Counted from the first letter of the stretch, positions 1 through 8,466 are shown. The stretch: DNA of 64,000 bases from Lentzea waywayandensis (GCF_900115955.1 NZ_FOYL01000008.1:248001-312000), one strand, 5' to 3'. Translations and numbers: made by a program. The notes: generated from the letters alone by a model not told the origin.

Positions 1-211
1 AGTCGCGAGTGGACGGATTGGTGACCATCGGGCCGATGATCAGATCCCGGGTGGCCGAGAGCACCTGCGAGTAGATGACGAACGGTTCCTGCCACAGCAC
101 GCAGGAGTCGAACGTCCAGCCGTAGCGGAAGCCGCAGTCCTCGGCCGCGCGGAGGCCTTCCACCACGTCCCGCGCCGGCGGGTCGGTCTGCAGCACTACA
201 CCGAAGTCCAC
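1..211 (-). CDS. LLM-class flavin/F420-dependent oxidoreductase, N-terminal part
   Basis: Only the first 70 codons lie in the window; the gene runs off the left edge. The GTG start at 211 follows a GAAAGG ribosome site. The visible N-terminus (VDFGVVLQTDPPARDVVEG, then AEDCGFRYGWTFDS and a PFV..SQVLSATRDL..GPMVTNPSTRD segment) is the first half of a luciferase-like TIM barrel: an opening beta strand, the helix placing the sensing loop, and the GP-VTNP strand. This subfamily is known next to dihydropyrimidinase genes. It starts 15 bases after the hydantoinase stop, so it is probably the fourth gene of this operon. The substrate is unknown; oxidation of a pyrimidine or hydantoin-like ring is inferred from neighbours only. 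Confidence 0.8.
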   Translation of the reverse strand, partial: MDFGVVLQTDPPARDVVEGLRAAEDCGFRYGWTFDSCVLWQEPFVIYSQVLSATRDLIIGPMVTNPSTRD

Positions 212-226
212 GGGTGACCGCCTTTC

Positions 227-1612
227 TCAGACGAGGTACTGGTTGAGGTCGCGGGACACGAAACGGCCGTGGCCCGTCGAGCCGTGGTACGCGCCGTCGG
301 CGATCACCTTGCGGCCGCGGGAGAACACCGTGTCCACGCGACCGGTGACCTCGAATCCCTCGTAGGCCGAGTAGTCCACGGCCATGTGGTGGGTCTCCGC
401 GGAGATCGTCTGCGACGCCGTGGGGTCGTAGATCACGACGTCCGCGTCGGCTCCCGGTGCGATCACGCCCTTGCGCGGGTACATGCCGAACATGCGGGCG
501 GGAGTCGTGGAGACGATCTCGACCCAGCGTTCGCGGGTGATCTCGCCCTTCACGACGCCCTGGTGCAGCAGGTCGACGCGGTGCTCGACGCCGGGCATGC
601 CGTTGGGGATCTTGGAGAAGTCTCCGACGCCCAGCTGCTTCTGGTCCTTGAAGCAGAACGGGCAGTGGTCGGTGCTCACCACCGAGAGGTCGTTGGTCCG
701 CAGGCCGCGCCACAACGACGACTGGTGCTCCTTGGGCCGCAACGGAGGCGAGGCCACGAACTTCGCGCCCTCGAAACCCGGCCGCGCCAGGTCCTCCAAC
801 GACAGGTACAGGTACTGCGGGCACGTCTCGGCGAACACGTTCTGGCCCGTGTCACGGGCAGCCGTCACGGCGTCAAGCGCTTGCGCCGCCGAGAGATGCA
901 CGATGTACAGGGGAGAACCGGTCACCTTCGCGAGCTGGATCGCGCGCGACGTGGCCTCGCCCTCCAGCTCCGGCGGCCGGGTCAGGCCGTGCTGCACGGG
1001 GTCACCCAGGCCCGAGGCCAGCGCCTGCGCGACGAGCTGGTCGATCGCGATGCCGTTCTCGGCGTGCATCATGATCGTGGCGCCGGTCTCGCGCGCCTTC
1101 TGCATGGCCCGCAGGATCTCGCCGTCCGTGGCGTAGAAGACGCCGGGGTAGGCCATGAACATCTTGAAGCTGTTCACGCCGGCCGCGATGCACGAGTCCA
1201 TCTCCTTGAGCGACTCGTCGTTCACGTCGGAGATGATCATGTGGAAGCCGTAGTCGACGGCGCAGTTGCCGTCCGCCTTGCTGTGCCACTTGTCCAGAGT
1301 GGACAGCAGTGAGGAACCCTTGGGCTGCACGGCGAAGTCGACGATCGTGGTGGTGCCGCCCCACGCCGCCGCGGTCGTGCCGGTCTCGAAGGTGTCCGCG
1401 GACTGGGTGCCGCCGAACGGCATCTCCATGTGCGTGTGCGCGTCGATGCCGCCGGGGATCACGTACTTCCCGGCCGCGTCGATGACCTCGTCGGCCTGCA
1501 CCTCGAACCCCGGCGTGACCAGGGCGGCGATGTGCTCGCCGCTGATCAGCACGTCGGCGGCGTGCGAACCGGTCGCGTTGATGACCAGGCCGTTGCGGAT
1601 GAGAGTGCTCAC
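227..1612 (-). CDS. hydA: Dihydropyrimidinase / D-hydantoinase
   Basis: A 461-residue cyclic amidohydrolase that opens 5,6-dihydrouracil or hydantoin rings to N-carbamoyl amino acids. The metal motif HTH is at about 59-61 (GGIDAHTHMEMPF). The lysine expected to be carboxylated lies in GVNSFKMFMAYPG near residue 150, the later metal histidines in MMHAENG and YIVHLS, and the catalytic Asp in STDHCPF. Length fits the family. An upstream in-frame ATG at 1666 exists, but I chose the GTG at 1612 because the homologous beta strand (TLIRNGLVIN) starts there and it overlaps the nitrilase stop by four bases (GTGA), implying translational coupling. Together with the next two genes upstream it forms a reductive pyrimidine catabolic unit. 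Preference for dihydrouracil over hydantoins cannot be read from sequence. Confidence 0.93.
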   Translation of the reverse strand: MSTLIRNGLVINATGSHAADVLISGEHIAALVTPGFEVQADEVIDAAGKYVIPGGIDAHTHMEMPFGGTQSADTFETGTTAAAWGGTTTIVDFAVQPKGSSLLSTLDKWHSKADGNCAVDYGFHMIISDVNDESLKEMDSCIAAGVNSFKMFMAYPGVFYATDGEILRAMQKARETGATIMMHAENGIAIDQLVAQALASGLGDPVQHGLTRPPELEGEATSRAIQLAKVTGSPLYIVHLSAAQALDAVTAARDTGQNVFAETCPQYLYLSLEDLARPGFEGAKFVASPPLRPKEHQSSLWRGLRTNDLSVVSTDHCPFCFKDQKQLGVGDFSKIPNGMPGVEHRVDLLHQGVVKGEITRERWVEIVSTTPARMFGMYPRKGVIAPGADADVVIYDPTASQTISAETHHMAVDYSAYEGFEVTGRVDTVFSRGRKVIADGAYHGSTGHGRFVSRDLNQYLV

Positions 1613-2451
1613 GGGTTCACCAGGCCCTCGTAGGTGTCGGGGCGGCGGTCGCGGTAGAACGCCCACGTGTCACGGACCTCGGTCAGCAGGTCCAGGTCGA
1701 GGTCGCGCACGACGAGCTCTTCCTCGGTGTCGGACGCGGCGTCGCCGACGAGCTGGCCGCGTGGCGAGACGAAGTACGTCTGGCCGTAGAACTCGTTGTC
1801 ACCCAACGGTTCCACGCCCACGCGGTTGATCGCGCCGACGAAGTACTCGTTCGCCACGGCCGCGGCGGGCTGCTCCAGCTTCCACAGGTACTCGCTCAGC
1901 GAACGCGAGGTCGCCGACGGGTTGAACACGATCTTCGCGCCCGCGAGCCCCAGAGCGCGCCAGCCCTCGGGGAAGTGGCGCTCGTAGCAGATGTAGACGC
2001 CGATCCGGCCGACCGCGGTGTCGAACACCGGGTACCCGAGGTTGCCGGGCTTGAAGTAGAACTTCTCCCAGAAGCCCTTCACCTGCGGGATGTGGTTCTT
2101 GCGGTACTTGCCGAGGTACGTGCCGTCCGCGTCGATCACGGCGGCGGTGTTGTAGTAGACGCCCGGCTGTTCGACCTCGTACATCGGCACGATCAGCACG
2201 ATGTTGTTCTGCGCGGCGACTTCCTGCATCAGCTGGGTCGTCGGACCGTCCGGAATGGACTCCGTGTAGGAGTAGAAGTCCGCGTCCTGCACCTGGCAGA
2301 AGTACGGGCCGTAGAAGAGCTCCTGGAGGCACAACACCTGCGCGCCCTGTGATGCGGCAGCGCGGATGTGCTCGACCGCGTTCGCGATCATCGTCTCCTT
2401 GTCGCCCGTCCACTTCTGCTGGACGAGCGCCGCCCGGATGATGTTGCTCAC
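1609..2451 (-). CDS. Nitrilase-superfamily amidase, probable beta-ureidopropionase
   Basis: A 280-residue carbon-nitrogen hydrolase expected to cleave N-carbamoyl-beta-alanine, the dihydropyrimidinase product, to beta-alanine, CO2 and ammonia. The Glu-Lys-Cys triad is visible: Glu44 in LCLQELFYG, Lys in KYRKNHIPQ, and Cys in VYICYERHFPEG. The start is the GTG of VSNIIRAALVQQ, overlapping the transporter stop by four bases (GTGA); a longer in-frame extension reads into another frame of the transporter and is not real. Position between the NCS1 permease and dihydropyrimidinase supports the assignment. N-carbamoyl-D-amino acid hydrolase and putrescine-type amidases share the fold, so exact substrate is inferred. 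Confidence 0.9.
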   Translation of the reverse strand: MSNIIRAALVQQKWTGDKETMIANAVEHIRAAASQGAQVLCLQELFYGPYFCQVQDADFYSYTESIPDGPTTQLMQEVAAQNNIVLIVPMYEVEQPGVYYNTAAVIDADGTYLGKYRKNHIPQVKGFWEKFYFKPGNLGYPVFDTAVGRIGVYICYERHFPEGWRALGLAGAKIVFNPSATSRSLSEYLWKLEQPAAAVANEYFVGAINRVGVEPLGDNEFYGQTYFVSPRGQLVGDAASDTEEELVVRDLDLDLLTEVRDTWAFYRDRRPDTYEGLVNP

Positions 2452-3956
2452 CTGGTCGTCTCCTTTGCCGTGTTGTCCTTCAGAGCGAGGAAGACCAGGA
2501 AGCCGGCCGCGAAGCCGACGACCCAGTTGTAGTCGTAGAGCGGCTTGAGGAACGGGATCAGCCCGTCCACCGGGAACGGCCCGCCGTGGGCGCCGCCGAC
2601 CGCGAGCACGGAGCCCACGAGCGTCGCCACGACAGCACGCCAGTTCCAGCCGCCGTTGAACCAGTACGCGCCCCTGCCGTCGAGGTAGAGGTCGGTGAGT
2701 TCCAGGTGCGTCTTCTTGATCACCCAGTACCCGGCGACGAACACGCCCGCGACCGAGGCCAGCAGGCCGCCGTAGAACCCGAGCCACGCGAAGATGTAGA
2801 TGTTCGGGTCGGAGATCAGCCGCCACGGCTGGATCACGATGCCGATGACACCGGTGATCAGGCCGCCCACGGCGAACGTGATCTTCCGCGGGAAGGCGTT
2901 CGAGAAGTCGTAGGACGGACTGACGACGTTCGCCGCGAGGTTCGCCGAGATCGTCGCCAGCACCAGCGAGACCAGCGCGATGATCACCAGGAACGTGTTG
3001 TCGAAGCGGGACGCGAGATCCGCCGGGTCCCAGATCGCCTCGCCGTACAACGCCTGCGCGCCGGACGTCGTCAGGATCGCGACGATCGCGATGAACGACA
3101 TGGTCGTCGGCAGACCGAGGATCTGCCCGGTCACCTGCTTCTTCTGGCTACCACCGAACCGGGTGAAGTCCGGCATGTTCAGCGACAGCGTCGACCAGAA
3201 CGCGATCATGCCCATCAGCGCGGGGAAGAAGACCTTCCAGAAGTCCGGCCCCCAGCCCAGGGTGCTGCCCTGGTGCAGGATCGGCCCGAACCCGCCCGCC
3301 TTCACCAGCACGTAGCCCAGCAGGATCAGGAACCCGACGCTGACCAGCGGCGCCGTCCAGTTCTCGAACCGCCGGATCGCGTCCATGCCGCGCCAGATCA
3401 CCAGCATCTGCACGACCCAGAACCCGAAGAAGCACAGCCACAACGTCCACGGCTGGCCGCCGATCTGGGACGCCTTGGTCCACCCGTCGCCGGTCAGCCG
3501 CCCGATGATCACGTGCAGCGCCTTGCCGCCGACCCACGTCTGGATGCCGAACCACGCGCAGGCGATGAACGCGCGCAGCAACGCCACCAGGTTCGCGCCG
3601 CGGATGCCGTAGAAGGCGCGGGCGAACACGGGGAACGGGATGCCGTACTTCGTGCCCGCGTGGCTGTTGAGCAGCATGGGAACGAGCACGATCAGGTTGC
3701 CCAGGGTGATCGTGAGGAACGCCTGCACCCAGTCCATGCCGATCGCGATCAACGACGCCGCGAGCGTGTAACTGGGGATGTTGTGCGCCATGCCCATCCA
3801 CAGCGCGAAGAAGTTGTACGTCGTCCATGTCCGCTGCTCGATGGGCACGGGCGCGAGCTCGGGGTTGAAGAACCTGCTGTCCTTGATGGGACCTGCGTCG
3901 CTCAGTTCGACGCGGCCGTCAGGTGTGACCTGGGGCGGTGAGGACTCGACTGCCAT
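2448..3956 (-). CDS. NCS1-family nucleobase/hydantoin:cation symporter
   Basis: A 502-residue integral membrane transporter with about twelve hydrophobic segments. NCS1 features are visible: the N-terminal FNPELAPVPIEQRTWTTYNF stretch, then FALWMGMAHNIPSYTLAAS in the first helix region, FPVFARAFYGIRGAN, and FGIQTWVGGKAL. The family (Mhp1, PucI, uracil and allantoin permeases) imports nucleobases, hydantoins or allantoin with Na+ or H+. It is the promoter-proximal gene of the operon, with ATG at 3956 after an AGGGGG ribosome site. It presumably brings in uracil, dihydrouracil or a hydantoin for the two downstream hydrolases. Substrate is not determinable from sequence. Confidence 0.92.
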   Translation of the reverse strand: MAVESSPPQVTPDGRVELSDAGPIKDSRFFNPELAPVPIEQRTWTTYNFFALWMGMAHNIPSYTLAASLIAIGMDWVQAFLTITLGNLIVLVPMLLNSHAGTKYGIPFPVFARAFYGIRGANLVALLRAFIACAWFGIQTWVGGKALHVIIGRLTGDGWTKASQIGGQPWTLWLCFFGFWVVQMLVIWRGMDAIRRFENWTAPLVSVGFLILLGYVLVKAGGFGPILHQGSTLGWGPDFWKVFFPALMGMIAFWSTLSLNMPDFTRFGGSQKKQVTGQILGLPTTMSFIAIVAILTTSGAQALYGEAIWDPADLASRFDNTFLVIIALVSLVLATISANLAANVVSPSYDFSNAFPRKITFAVGGLITGVIGIVIQPWRLISDPNIYIFAWLGFYGGLLASVAGVFVAGYWVIKKTHLELTDLYLDGRGAYWFNGGWNWRAVVATLVGSVLAVGGAHGGPFPVDGLIPFLKPLYDYNWVVGFAAGFLVFLALKDNTAKETTR

Positions 3957-4100
3957 CGTTCAACCCCCTGTTACGCTGCTGAAACAACCTCAATCCGGGC
4001 GGATTCCATCCCGGAATCCTGGGTCCGCCGCCGCAGGTGTGGCAGTGTCAGAGTGTCCACGCTTGTCATGATCGGCGCACATTGTGTTCCACTGGACCGC

Positions 4101-4817
4101 ATGGGGATGTCCCGGCGAGCTGTCCTTCTCGGTGGCGCGGGCCTGGTCGGAGCGGCCGGAACGTACGGCGCACTGACCCCGCGTGGCCGGCGTCTGCTCG
4201 GCTGGACAGGCCCCGACGGCGTGGTCCCCGACGTCCCGCCCGTACCCGTTCAGCCCACGCCATGGGGCGCGTGGATGGGCTCGTCGGGCCCGGTGGTGCT
4301 CGTGCTGCACGGCCGCGGCGGCAGCGTCGGCTGGTGGCAGGACCTCGGGCTGCCGCAGTTCCTCGACGGGTGCGCGTTCCGGTGCGCGGTGATCAACGGC
4401 GGCGAGGACTACTGGGTGGACCTCACGCCGCCCGTGCCGTTCGAGGCGGCGCTGGGGATCTCGATGGGCGGGTTCGGGGTGCTCGACATCGCGTCCCGGC
4501 AGCCGCTGAAGGCCGTGGCGGCCATCAGTCCCGCGCTCTTCCCGTCGTGGGAGGACGCCCAGCAGGTCAGCGGGTTCGCGTCGCGCGAGGTGTGGGAGGC
4601 GCACGAACCGTTGCGGCACAGGGAGAGGATCAAGTCACCCGTCGGTGTGTGGTGCGGGCGGGAGGATCCGTTCCACGACCCCGCGCGGGAGCTGGCTCAT
4701 GCGGTGAACGCGTCGGTAGCGTCGTTCGAGCATGGCGAGCACAGTGATGGCTACTGGCGCCGCGTGCTGCCGGAGGCTTTGGTGTTCATCGAGAGCGCCT
4801 TCGCGCTGAGTTCTTGA
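4101..4817 (+). CDS. Tat-exported alpha/beta-hydrolase (esterase-like)
   Basis: A protein of about 238 residues starting MGMSRRAVLLGGAGLVGAA, a short twin-arginine-type leader with a hydrophobic core, so export is likely. I prefer ATG 4101 (or 4107) over GTG 4053 because only these put the arginine pair at the N-terminus. The hydrolase core shows VLVLHGRGG (oxyanion region), nucleophile Ser in GISMGGFG, an Asp in CGREDPFHD and His in GEHSDGYWR. This is the esterase D-like arrangement. The ligand is unknown. It diverges from the pyrimidine operon, and its 3' end overlaps the STAND gene on the other strand by 67 bases. Confidence 0.78.
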   Translation: MGMSRRAVLLGGAGLVGAAGTYGALTPRGRRLLGWTGPDGVVPDVPPVPVQPTPWGAWMGSSGPVVLVLHGRGGSVGWWQDLGLPQFLDGCAFRCAVINGGEDYWVDLTPPVPFEAALGISMGGFGVLDIASRQPLKAVAAISPALFPSWEDAQQVSGFASREVWEAHEPLRHRERIKSPVGVWCGREDPFHDPARELAHAVNASVASFEHGEHSDGYWRRVLPEALVFIESAFALSS

Positions 4818-5998
4818 ATTTTTTCCGCGATCCCCATGAGGACCTCCGGGTCGAGTTGACCGAGGTACGGCCGGATTGCCGCTTGTCGTGCGGCAGTGTC
4901 AACGTGTCCATCGTCGGAGAGTTTTGAGATCGCGCACCAACTCACGAGACGCCAATCAGGCGAGTGACCAGCTCCGTTGAGTTCAACGAACCGATTACCC
5001 GCCGCCATGACGGTGGACACCGAGTCTTCGTGATTGCGCAGCTCGTCGGCGAACTCCTGGACGAGGTCGTGGAATCGGTTGTCTCGTTCCAGCAGATGCG
5101 CGATCCGCAGCTCTCGCAGACGCTTCCTTGCTTCTGGTACGGACACCTCGGCGAATGCGGCCGCGCCTTCCGCAGTGATCGTGTTAGCACGGTGCATCGC
5201 TATCAGCCGGAAGAATCGCCGTTGTTCGAGGGTGAGTGCTCGGTACGACAGGTCGAACACGGCTCGAACGTCGAGGTCGTCGTGGCGGAGAAGGCTCAGC
5301 CGCGCCTCGCGAAGTTCGTCGGCCCAGTCGTGGCCAGGGTCTGTCTTTCGCAGCGCCGACATGATCTGCAAAGCGAGGGGCAACCGGCCGCAGAGTTTGG
5401 CGATCTCGGCCCCGCCCGCGATCCGTTCCGCATCGGGTTGCGGCAGAACGTGCAGCTCCAACTGGTGCGCGTCCAGACCGGTGAGCAGGTGTCGGCTCGT
5501 GACGACGACCTGATGCTTTGCGACTATGAGCGGACGGATCTGTGCGGCGGTGCAGACGTTGTCCAGCACGATCAGCATCGGTTTGCGAGTGGCGACCAGT
5601 GACCGGTACAGCACGGCCATGTCCGCTTCAGCGGACGGAACTTCCATGACACCCAGGGCCCGCAGGAAGGAAGCGAGAGCAGTCGACGCGTCTGTCCGTT
5701 TTGATTCGTCGTATCCGTGGAAGTTCCAGAACAGCCGCCCGCCTGGAAAGTCGTTGTCCTCCGCGAAGCGCAGCACCAACTCGGTCTTGCCGATCCCGCC
5801 CAGCCCGGAGACCACGACAACCTTGTGCTCGGCGAGGTCAGCCAGCTCCGCGGCGCGGCCCGCGAACGACGAGACGCTCGGCGCCAGACCGTTCAACGCG
5901 GTGGTTGGTGGCGCGAGCGGGGTGATGTGAAGGGAGCCGATGCGACCCGCCTGCACCGCGTTGCCGCGGTTCTCGTGGACCTCGTTGTTCACCTTCAC
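4751..5998 (-). CDS. STAND/NB-ARC ATPase with N-terminal amyloid-like motif
   Basis: A 415-residue signalling ATPase. Walker A is GLGGIGKTEL (65-74), Walker B is MLIVLDNV, the sensor region follows as VVVTSRHLL, and CGRLPLALQIM is the NB-ARC GLPLA motif. A winged-helix part follows (VRAVFDLSYRALTLEQRRFFRLIAM). There is no C-terminal TPR or WD array, so it is shorter than most relatives. Residues 8-26 (HENRGNAVQAGRIGSLHI) resemble the N-x-G-x-VQxGxI RHIM-like motifs described at the N-termini of bacterial NLR-like proteins. The GTG start at 5998 overlaps the RDD gene stop (GTGA); a longer in-frame extension to 7114 runs through two other genes and is not real. GC content is visibly lower than in neighbours, suggesting transfer. 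An effector role is not evident. Confidence 0.85.
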   Translation of the reverse strand: MKVNNEVHENRGNAVQAGRIGSLHITPLAPPTTALNGLAPSVSSFAGRAAELADLAEHKVVVVSGLGGIGKTELVLRFAEDNDFPGGRLFWNFHGYDESKRTDASTALASFLRALGVMEVPSAEADMAVLYRSLVATRKPMLIVLDNVCTAAQIRPLIVAKHQVVVTSRHLLTGLDAHQLELHVLPQPDAERIAGGAEIAKLCGRLPLALQIMSALRKTDPGHDWADELREARLSLLRHDDLDVRAVFDLSYRALTLEQRRFFRLIAMHRANTITAEGAAAFAEVSVPEARKRLRELRIAHLLERDNRFHDLVQEFADELRNHEDSVSTVMAAGNRFVELNGAGHSPDWRLVSWCAISKLSDDGHVDTAARQAAIRPYLGQLDPEVLMGIAEKIQELSAKALSMNTKASGSTRRQ

Positions 5999-6504
5999 CG
6001 CTGCGATTGTGCCACCTTCAGACGCACCACTGCCGTGCCCGCCTTGCGGTCGTGCCAGGTCCGGGTGCCACGGAGAGCAAGCGCCTCCACGGCCGACAGC
6101 ACGAGCAGCACGAACCCGCCGACCAGCAGCAACGACGCGAGCCAGCCCGGCGAACCCACGGTGACGTGTTCGCCGATGACGACCCACGGCTGCTGCCAGC
6201 CGAGGCCCGCCATCAGCGCCGGTTCCCGCCAGCCCAGACCGGTCAGCACGAGCACCGCGCCCGCGCCGGGCAGCGCGGTCGTGATGAGCGTGCGCGCCAG
6301 TGCACGTCTGAGGCTCAGGCCGGACGCGGGGCCCACGACCCGCAGCCCCGTGAGGGCTTTGCCGAGGGTGTTCAGGCGGAGCAGCAGAGCGTCGTACAGC
6401 GCCGCGCAGAGCACCACCAGGACGGGTTCGTGGACCAACGGCCACGCCACGACCAGCACCAGGAGCCAGTCGAGCAGACGGGCGATGAGCCGACGAACGA
6501 GCAT
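5995..6504 (-). CDS. RDD-family membrane protein
   Basis: A 169-residue membrane protein. The RDD signature is recognisable: the opening MLVRRLIARLLDWLLVLVVAWP with the R and D of the family, then LNTLGKALTGLRVVG, and a terminal WHDRKAGTAVVRL segment. Four or more hydrophobic helices are visible. RDD proteins are generally of unknown role; some act in Na+(Li+,K+)/H+ antiport. The gene is translationally coupled to the downstream STAND ATPase (GTGA overlap), so the two products may act together, for example as a membrane output controlled by the ATPase. That link is inference only. Confidence 0.82.
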   Translation of the reverse strand: MLVRRLIARLLDWLLVLVVAWPLVHEPVLVVLCAALYDALLLRLNTLGKALTGLRVVGPASGLSLRRALARTLITTALPGAGAVLVLTGLGWREPALMAGLGWQQPWVVIGEHVTVGSPGWLASLLLVGGFVLLVLSAVEALALRGTRTWHDRKAGTAVVRLKVAQSQR

Positions 6505-6555
6505 GATTCACGCTAAGCGGCAGAAGTCCGTCATAAGTGGTCAGTTCATGGCCAG

Positions 6556-7164
6556 TTACCGAACGAACTCCGCGGTCCAGCGGGCCGCGTCGCGGTTCAC
6601 CTTCAGCGTGGTGAGGCCGTCCGTCTGGAACGAGAGGATCTCGGACGGCGTCAACGGCCACGGCGGACCGTCCGGGACCGGTCCTTCTTCCCGGGCCACG
6701 GCCAGGACCAGCAGCTTCGAGCCGGTCAGCCACGCAACCCGGTCGATGGCCTGGGCGTGCGCGTCGACGGGCAGCGCCTGCACCGTCATGTTCTCCACGA
6801 CGAGGTCGAACGCGTGGTGCCACTCGGCGGGCGGGTTCAGCAGGTCGGCGACCACGTACGAGACGGAGGACTCCGGATAGCGCGCCTGCACGGCCGCCAC
6901 GGCGGTGGGGGAGATGTCGAAGGCGGTCACCTCGAACCCCAATGAGGCCAGGAACTCCGAGTCGCGGCCGTAGCCACAGCCCACGACCAGCGCCCGCTGG
7001 CCGGTGCCGTCGAGACCGGAAGCCCACTCGACGAGGTGCGGCTGGGGGTGGGCGACGTCCCACGGGACGGAGGCCGTGCCGGCGGCGGCCTCCGCGTAGA
7101 GCTTCTCGAACCACCCGGTCGGATCTGCCGCCTGCAGGCGGCGAGCGTCGTCATCAGCGGACAT
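6556..7164 (-). CDS. Class I SAM-dependent methyltransferase (TPMT-like)
   Basis: A 202-residue methyltransferase. Motif I is ALVVGCGYGRDSEFLASLG, followed by VTAFDISPTAV (the acidic SAM ribose residue), VVADLLNPPAE and FDLVVENMTVQAL. The N-terminal W-F-E-K-LY-A-E and WDVAHPQPHL segment resembles thiopurine/halide methyltransferases. It starts 17 bases downstream of the MerR/TipAS regulator on the same strand, so it is probably the regulated partner of that drug-sensing protein. Detoxification of a small xenobiotic by methylation is a reasonable guess. No substrate can be assigned. Confidence 0.85.
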   Translation of the reverse strand: MSADDDARRLQAADPTGWFEKLYAEAAAGTASVPWDVAHPQPHLVEWASGLDGTGQRALVVGCGYGRDSEFLASLGFEVTAFDISPTAVAAVQARYPESSVSYVVADLLNPPAEWHHAFDLVVENMTVQALPVDAHAQAIDRVAWLTGSKLLVLAVAREEGPVPDGPPWPLTPSEILSFQTDGLTTLKVNRDAARWTAEFVR

Positions 7165-7181
7165 GACGACACCCTTTCAGC

Positions 7182-7889
7182 TCACCGCGCCGCGCGCGCC
7201 CGAGTTACGTAGTCCACCACGCCGTCGTCGGCGGGCCAGCCGATCTGCGTGCTGATCGACGCCTTGTTCTCGGTCCACGACTTCTGCGCCGCGGCCTGGA
7301 CCGCCGGGTCGCCACCGGTGAACTGAGCGCCGAGCTCGTCCCACTGCCGTGCCAGTTCAACGACGCGCGGGTCGTCGGCGGGCGTGCCGTCGGCCAGGTG
7401 CTGACGCAGCTGTCGCACCAGCTCCAGCCAGGACGCCTTCAGTGCCTCCACGGCCTCCGGGCCCATCGCCGCCGCACGCGACCTCAGGTCGTCCAGCTGG
7501 TCGGCGGTGAAGTAGCTCTCGTACACGGACATCATCTCCAAAGTGGACAGAAGGGACTCGGTGGTGTGTCCGTCGAGCAGCGCGGTGAGCCGCGACCGCA
7601 GTGCCTCCACCTGCCGCGCCTGGGCGTTCAGCGCGGCGAGCTGGGCCTCGAAGAGAGGCCGCAGCGAGTCCGAACGGGACAGTGCCGATCGGACTTCTTC
7701 CAGGGAAAGACCGAGCTGGCGCAGCGATCTCACCTGATAGAGGCGGCGGACGTCGTCCGGTGTGTACCGACGGTGACCGGATGCCGTGCGCTCGGAAGCG
7801 ACGACCAGTCCGATCTCGTCGTAGTGGTGCAGCGTGCGGATCGTCAGTCCGCTCGCTTTGGCCAGGTCACCGATGCTCCAACGGGTCAC
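7182..7889 (-). CDS. MerR-family regulator with TipAS effector domain
   Basis: A 235-residue regulator. The N-terminal winged helix (WSIGDLAKASGLTIRTLHHYDEIGL, then GHRRYTPDDVRRLYQVRSLRQLGLSLEEV) is a typical MerR DNA-binding domain, followed by a dimerisation helix. The C-terminal part (MMSVYESYFTADQLDDL ... ELVRQLRQHLADGTPADDPRVVELARQWDEL) is a TipAS-type antibiotic-recognition domain. The promoter has the MerR hallmark: TTGAAC and TACGGT separated by 19 bases with a dyad between them. The GTG start lies six bases after the -10 box, so the message is probably leaderless. The regulator likely activates itself and the downstream methyltransferase when it binds a drug. Confidence 0.92.
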   Translation of the reverse strand: MTRWSIGDLAKASGLTIRTLHHYDEIGLVVASERTASGHRRYTPDDVRRLYQVRSLRQLGLSLEEVRSALSRSDSLRPLFEAQLAALNAQARQVEALRSRLTALLDGHTTESLLSTLEMMSVYESYFTADQLDDLRSRAAAMGPEAVEALKASWLELVRQLRQHLADGTPADDPRVVELARQWDELGAQFTGGDPAVQAAAQKSWTENKASISTQIGWPADDGVVDYVTRARAAR

Positions 7890-7895
7890 ATCAAG

Positions 7896-7926
7896 ACCGT
7901 AGGACCTCCCGTGACGTGAGGTTCAA
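7896..7926 (-). promoter_or_regulatory. MerR-type promoter and operator
   Basis: On the minus strand, -35 TTGAAC (7921-7926) and -10 TACGGT (7896-7901) are separated by 19 bases, two longer than the sigma-70 optimum, as in MerR-controlled promoters. Inside lies a 19-base dyad at 7904-7922 with arms ACCTC...GAGGT and one mismatch. The regulator GTG codon starts six bases after the -10. Confidence 0.75.
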
Positions 7927-8016
7927 GCCCTGAACACCCGATCGAGCGGGTTAATTCTCGAACCAAATGCGCCGATGAAATCGAAGATCGGTCCCCAAAC
8001 CAGATTGAGGAAAACT

Positions 8017-8466
8017 GTGTCTCGTTCCGGACTGTTCCGTGCCGCCGCCCTGCTCGCCGCCAGCGCCGCCCCGCTCCTCGCGGGCTCGGCCAGCGCCGCC
8101 GAGCTTCCCCAGCTGGGTGCCGGCGTCCCCGAGGTCGGCGCGGACAAGCTGATCTCCGACGCCACGCAGCACGCGAACCCGCTCGAGTCGGCCTCCGCCG
8201 TCCAGCTCCCGCACGTCGGCGCCCCCGTGGCCAACGACCTGCCGGTGCCCGCGCTGCCCGCCGTCCCGGCCGCGCAGGAGCGCACCGTGCCGAACCCGGT
8301 CGCCGCCGAGCTGGGCACCCTGCCGTCGCTGCCGAACGCCGAGGCCCTCACGGGCAACGCGCACGTCGGTGACCTGAAGGCGCCGGCGCTGTCCGACCTG
8401 CCGACCAACAACGTCGTGCCGAACCCGACCGTTCTCTCGGGCACCTTCCCGACGATCAACGGCTGA
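8017..8466 (+). CDS. Small secreted protein of unknown function
   Basis: A 149-residue protein with a clear Sec signal peptide: SRSGLFRAAALLAASAAPLLAGSASA followed by AELPQL. The GTG at 8017 is preferred over in-frame 7975 because GAGGA sits seven bases upstream and the signal peptide starts there. The mature part is low-complexity, rich in Pro, Ala, Leu and Val, with repeated LP..GAPV.NDLPVP and VPNPV segments and no cysteine. It resembles chaplin-adjacent or cell-wall 'ATP-binding protein' annotations of actinobacteria, but no domain is recognisable. It is monocistronic, ending in a strong bidirectional terminator shared with the convergent PucR gene. Confidence 0.75.
   Translation: MSRSGLFRAAALLAASAAPLLAGSASAAELPQLGAGVPEVGADKLISDATQHANPLESASAVQLPHVGAPVANDLPVPALPAVPAAQERTVPNPVAAELGTLPSLPNAEALTGNAHVGDLKAPALSDLPTNNVVPNPTVLSGTFPTING

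Noticed and set aside
2586..3941. 451-codon plus-strand frame opposite the NCS1 permease
   Set aside because: Arg/His/Asp-rich translation typical of the antisense of a high-GC gene; the minus strand encodes a textbook transporter.
4751..7114. A single 787-codon open frame running through the STAND gene, RDD gene and methyltransferase
   Set aside because: Only the last 415 codons encode a recognisable protein. The upstream part is in a different frame of RDD and methyltransferase genes that have clear domains of their own.
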